NCBI GenBank assembly: GCA_937871605.1
Contig: CALMRM010000033.1
Location: 29,818 to 44,786, forward strand
Source: an uncultured Terriglobus sp.
GTDB taxonomy: Bacteria > Acidobacteriota > Terriglobia > Terriglobales > Acidobacteriaceae
DNA length: 14,969 bases
Direction of reading: 5' to 3'
Within the stretch, counting starts at the first letter, position 1; the number at the start of each line of letters is the position of its first letter. Positions 12,665-14,969 of the stretch are shown piece by piece. The notes under the pieces are model-generated. The model saw nothing but the letters and a program-made list of their open reading frames with translations. It was not told where the DNA came from and did no database searches. The position numbers and the translations under genes were made by a program.

Positions 12665-12883
12665 CCACTTCCGGTTCTGAAGCGGGTGCAAGTTGCGCAT
12701 CAGCAACGATTTAGCGTCTCAGCCCGACTGCGAGGATCGGAAACGGAAAGGCTGACGAAAAATCCTGTCGCTAGGCACGGGCGGGGGTGGCGCGATACCC
12801 GTAACTGCGACTCGGCAGAGGGGACCCAAAGTCTTCCACTGGTCGACGGGGTCGGCAATGGTCCTCGACATGCCCTGCGGTGC

Positions 12884-12925
12884 GCGTGCTCGATGCACAC
12901 ATGACAGGCGTGCGCGATGCACACA
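12884..12925. repeat. Two 18-bp direct repeats with internal dyads, 24 bp apart
   Basis: GCGTGCTCGATGCACACA (12884-12901) and GCGTGCGCGATGCACACA (12908-12925) differ at one base. Each contains the dyad GTGC-N5-GCAC. Tandem dyads at regular spacing upstream of a gene resemble binding sites for a dimeric regulator. Confidence 0.6.
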
Positions 12926-12972
12926 CAAACGCATACGGATAGGTGGAATCCCTACAGGCGTTTGTGAGACCG

Positions 12973-13046
12973 TGAGCGGGTTGCGGACTGGCGACGTCTA
13001 ACCTACTCAGCCGACCTGCTCCTCCGTAGATACTCAAACCCGCTCA
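12973..13046. repeat. 10-bp inverted repeat upstream of the membrane protein gene
   Basis: TGAGCGGGTT (12973-12982) and AACCCGCTCA (13037-13046) are perfect inverted copies with 54 bases between. Possible operator pair or long-range hairpin; no T-tract follows. Confidence 0.35.
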
Positions 13047-13165
13047 TGCCAAGCGTCCATGCCTTGGGTGATGCATGGCTTCCCGCTCTTCACCTGTACG
13101 GCCACTCTTACAAACAGCTTTCGGCGCTCTTCGGCGATACTGCTACTCACGGAGGCTACTCGAAC

Positions 13166-14071
13166 ATGCTAAGGAAGCGGTCGCTGACGGCAATCGGAGC
13201 TGTTTTTCTTGCCTGCGCAGCCTTCTTGTATATCGTCTCCCAGATTCTGACTCCTGCTGATTTCCGCGAATTCAGCACCATGCGACAGCGGGTGCGCTGG
13301 ATACAGCTTGGGGCGACTGCGTTGGCGTTCTACGGAATGCTGATTTCAGTCTTCGCTTACTTGAAAGGTGACGCCGTAAGGCTGGAGGCAGGGGAGTTCT
13401 CTGTCAACAAGGCGGCAGAACCTCCGCCTGCTCAAAGGGAAGCTACGTTACCGAATGACGGCCCTCCACGTGCAGACACCGCCCAATCAGATGCTGCCTT
13501 TTCGCTCGTTCGTGATTTGGAGGCAGCCGCTGCCCTTGCCACGCCCCTCGACGCTCTTCAGGTTAGGATTGGCGCGTTGTTTGATGCTAATCAGGCTCGT
13601 CTGCGCAATGAAGCGGCACAACTTGAAAAGAGAGGCGCGCTGAACCTCGCTGTTGGCGTGAGCGTCACCATAGCAGCTACCGGCGTGCTGATCTATTTGG
13701 TGACACGACCTCATCCAGACTTCGACAGGCTGGCTCCCTTGCTCAACTTCTACATACCAAGAGTAACGACGATCGTACTGATCGAAACCTTCGCGTATTT
13801 CTTTCTTGGCTTGTATCGCGCCAACTTGGCCGAAATTAAGTACTACCAAAACGAACGGACTACGCTCGCCGCGCTTGAGATTGCCTGGAGAGCCTCACTG
13901 CAAGCCGATCTTTCCGAAGCGACGGCAGGTGTGGTCAAACGACTCGCTTCGACTGACCGCAATCCCGCTACCCTGAGCAAGGACGCGGTCGGAGACAAAT
14001 CCGAGCTTCTCGAAGTGTTGAAATCGGTCTCGGCAATCGCGGTAGAGTCGCTCAAGAAGAAGGCCGACTAA
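13166..14071 (+). CDS. Four-TM membrane protein of unknown function, candidate phage moron/defence gene
   Basis: 301 aa from the ATG at 13166 (GGAGG nine bases upstream). Transmembrane helices at about 9-28, 46-66, 159-179 and 198-217. Between TM2 and TM3 is a ~90-residue soluble part: a Pro/Ala-rich linker, then a helix with DALQVRIGALFDANQARLRN. TM4 lies in the most distinctive stretch, FYIPRVTTIVLIETFAYFFL followed by GLYRANLAEIKYYQNERTT and an alanine-rich helix. I recall similar segments in uncharacterised bacterial membrane proteins, without a firm family name. The C-terminal ~80 residues are helical and cytoplasmic-like. It has its own upstream region and sits between phage replication genes and the window edge, a common place for superinfection-exclusion or other accessory genes. 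That role is inference. Confidence 0.8.
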   Translation: MLRKRSLTAIGAVFLACAAFLYIVSQILTPADFREFSTMRQRVRWIQLGATALAFYGMLISVFAYLKGDAVRLEAGEFSVNKAAEPPPAQREATLPNDGPPRADTAQSDAAFSLVRDLEAAAALATPLDALQVRIGALFDANQARLRNEAAQLEKRGALNLAVGVSVTIAATGVLIYLVTRPHPDFDRLAPLLNFYIPRVTTIVLIETFAYFFLGLYRANLAEIKYYQNERTTLAALEIAWRASLQADLSEATAGVVKRLASTDRNPATLSKDAVGDKSELLEVLKSVSAIAVESLKKKAD

Positions 14072-14177
14072 TAGAGGCAGGTTGGAGGGCTGAACGCTCC
14101 AGACGAGTAGGGCTCTGCCGTCCGCACCATCCGGTGTAGCCGCTACAAGGCTTCTAGATAGGTGAGCCGGGCCGCTC

Positions 14178-14543
14178 CTAAACCACTCCCTCACCACCTC
14201 TTCGGTTCTCCCAGCCGCTACGCTGCAGGCCCGTGCGCCAGGCGTGTCGGTTGTTGGCCCCTTGAGTAACGTACTCCAGGTTGCAGGCGGACGCGTTCGC
14301 CTTGTCCCCGTCTATGTGGTTCACGGTCATACCCGCTGGCCTGTCGCCGATGAATGCCTGCGCGACAAGCGTATGCACCATGACGGTGTAGAACTGGCCG
14401 AGCTTAACCTTCGGGTAGCCGCGGGTGTCGGGTGTCGGGACTAGCTCACGCCATCCGCGACGAGTGCCGCAACGCGACCACACCCTGCCGTCTGCTGTCA
14501 CTCCATACCGCGTGTCTTGCGGCAGCAGTTGAATGCTTTCCAT
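14178..14543 (-). CDS. Small HNH homing-type endonuclease (NUMOD4-HNH)
   Basis: 121 aa. The N-terminus has a NUMOD4-like module (YGVTADGRVWS, residues 13-23; GYPKVKL at 42-48). The HNH core follows: His57 in VHTLVAQAFIG, Asn75-His76-x-Asp78 in TVNHIDGD, Asn83, NLEYVT at 88-93, and a final Asn97/His100 pair. All expected catalytic and metal positions are present, so it should be active as a nicking or cutting enzyme. Free-standing HNH genes of this size are frequent in phage genomes, often near terminase genes. It is convergent with the membrane protein gene. The ribosome binding site is weak. Confidence 0.88.
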   Translation of the reverse strand: MESIQLLPQDTRYGVTADGRVWSRCGTRRGWRELVPTPDTRGYPKVKLGQFYTVMVHTLVAQAFIGDRPAGMTVNHIDGDKANASACNLEYVTQGANNRHAWRTGLQRSGWENRRGGEGVV

Positions 14544-14599
14544 GCGCGCAGCATGCCAGCAACGTAAGAAACCAGGCTAAGCTGCCGCTAGGAGGCTCG

Positions 14600-14629
14600 C
14601 TTTCTCCCCACCTAGGTACTCGGGGAAAG
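14600..14629 (-). terminator. Weak hairpin downstream of the small membrane protein gene
   Basis: CTTTCTCCCC (14600-14609) and GGGGAAAG (14622-14629) can pair with one bulge, about 50 bases beyond the stop of the membrane gene on the minus strand. There is no T-tract, so this is only a possible terminator. Confidence 0.25.
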
Positions 14630-14675
14630 TCACTGCAAGCGGTTGGACAGCGCGCTGTTGCAGTCACCCTGCCTC

Positions 14676-14963
14676 CTACTGAGCCGCAAGCTTTGCCGGA
14701 TTCAGCAAGTAAACGATTACGAAAACAGCGAGGGCTCCCCCAGCGCGTAGCCATGTCTTCCCGCCGCGTGCAAACTCTACATGTATGAACCCGGTGAGGA
14801 CGCCTCCGACACCCGCAGCAGCAAGAGACAGCACTACCCGGAACACTAGAAATTGAAAAGGCGTCGGGTTCGGGAACTTAAACGCCGCAACAAGGATCAC
14901 AGCCAAGAAGAGCAGGCCGAAACCAAACCCGAATAAAGTTTCAAGTCTCCTGTTTGTCTGCAT
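14676..14963 (-). CDS. Small integral membrane protein with a PNPTPFQ ... AGGALAVFVIVY motif
   Basis: 95 aa from the ATG at 14963, six bases from the window edge, so an upstream start cannot be excluded. Three hydrophobic segments: about 10-28, 36-60 and 75-90. The middle reads FPNPTPFQFLVFRVVLSLAA and the end AGGALAVFVIVYLLNPAKL. I remember this motif set as a recurring membrane module in uncharacterised bacterial proteins, sometimes fused to other domains. Here it stands alone. Whether it belongs to the element or the chromosome is not clear; function unknown. Confidence 0.7.
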   Translation of the reverse strand: MQTNRRLETLFGFGFGLLFLAVILVAAFKFPNPTPFQFLVFRVVLSLAAAGVGGVLTGFIHVEFARGGKTWLRAGGALAVFVIVYLLNPAKLAAQ

Positions 14964-14969
14964 CGCGTT

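Larger units (their letters stand above)
12665..13165. other. Gene-free stretch with repeats, probable regulatory region
   Basis: About 500 bases without a convincing gene. Open frames exist on both strands but have unlikely composition (Pro/Arg/Ser-rich), no ribosome binding site and no familiar motif. The frame of the following membrane protein is open back to 13046, but the ATG at 13166 has GGAGG while the one at 13046 has none. The region holds two 18-bp direct repeats and a 10-bp inverted repeat, listed separately. Confidence 0.5.

Noticed and set aside
12227..12904. 225-codon plus-strand open frame over the end of the replication operon and the gene-free stretch
   Set aside because: It runs through the long hairpin and the 18-bp repeats, has Arg/His-rich composition, and overlaps two better-supported genes in another frame.
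12884..12925. Possible CRISPR-like repeats
   Set aside because: Only two copies with a 6-bp gap, no spacers of CRISPR size and no cas genes.
12719..13037. Minus-strand open frames in the gene-free stretch
   Set aside because: No ribosome binding site, biased Pro/Arg/Ser composition and no familiar motif; they also cover the repeats.
13046..13165. 40-codon N-terminal extension of the four-TM protein
   Set aside because: The ATG at 13046 has no ribosome binding site and lies in the inverted repeat; the ATG at 13166 has GGAGG and begins directly before TM1.
14072..14177. Second attachment site at the right of the membrane protein gene
   Set aside because: No match to the tRNA 3' end was found here or elsewhere in the window; only short local dyads (TGGAG/CTCCA, GTAGCCGCTAC) are present.

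Overview
The window looks like chromosomal DNA of a GC-rich, soil-type bacterium carrying an integrated phage-like element. The left edge holds two same-strand secreted glycan-degradation genes, a GH20 hexosaminidase cut by the window edge and an alginate-lyase-family protein with Tat and lipobox features. Their style resembles Acidobacteriota (Terriglobus/Granulicella-like), but that placement is an inference from protein character only. Next comes a complete initiator tRNA-fMet gene (2020-2096) with its own sigma70-type promoter. A tyrosine recombinase gene abuts its 3' end, so the tRNA 3' end is the likely attachment site. No second att copy was found by eye, so the right end of the element probably lies outside the window.

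Layout from left to right: (1) host genes and tRNA, 1-2096. (2) Integration and lysogeny genes, 2180-5504: an integrase interrupted by one in-frame TGA, an excisionase-like winged-HTH protein, a ribbon-helix-helix regulator that appears frameshifted with a palindromic operator in its promoter, two tandem + strand genes related to the LexA/CI S24 peptidase fold (the second has Ala where the catalytic Ser belongs), and a 55-aa HTH protein. (3) A minus-strand siphovirus tail cassette, 5501-9573: a gp10-like morphogenesis protein, tail assembly chaperone G, its -1 frame T extension, and an 837-aa tape measure protein. No capsid, portal, terminase, major tail or baseplate gene accompanies it here. 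(4) A minus-strand CGNR-type zinc-finger gene, divergent from (5) a plus-strand replication operon, 10468-12614: an HTH protein, an O-like initiator with three 24-bp-spaced iterons inside its coding sequence, a helicase-loader-like protein and an unknown small protein, ending in a long hairpin. (6) A roughly 550-bp gene-free stretch with direct and inverted repeats, then an accessory region: a four-TM membrane protein (candidate moron or defence gene), a small HNH endonuclease and a small membrane protein.

The combination suggests a temperate siphovirus, or a phage satellite carrying an isolated tail-length/assembly cassette. The lesions in the integrase and the RHH gene point to a decaying, possibly immobile element. 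The most distinctive points are the origin-like iterons, the isolated tail cassette, the paired S24-like genes (one lacking its catalytic Ser), and the unassigned membrane protein between replication genes and the window edge. All homology statements are recognised from motifs without database searches.
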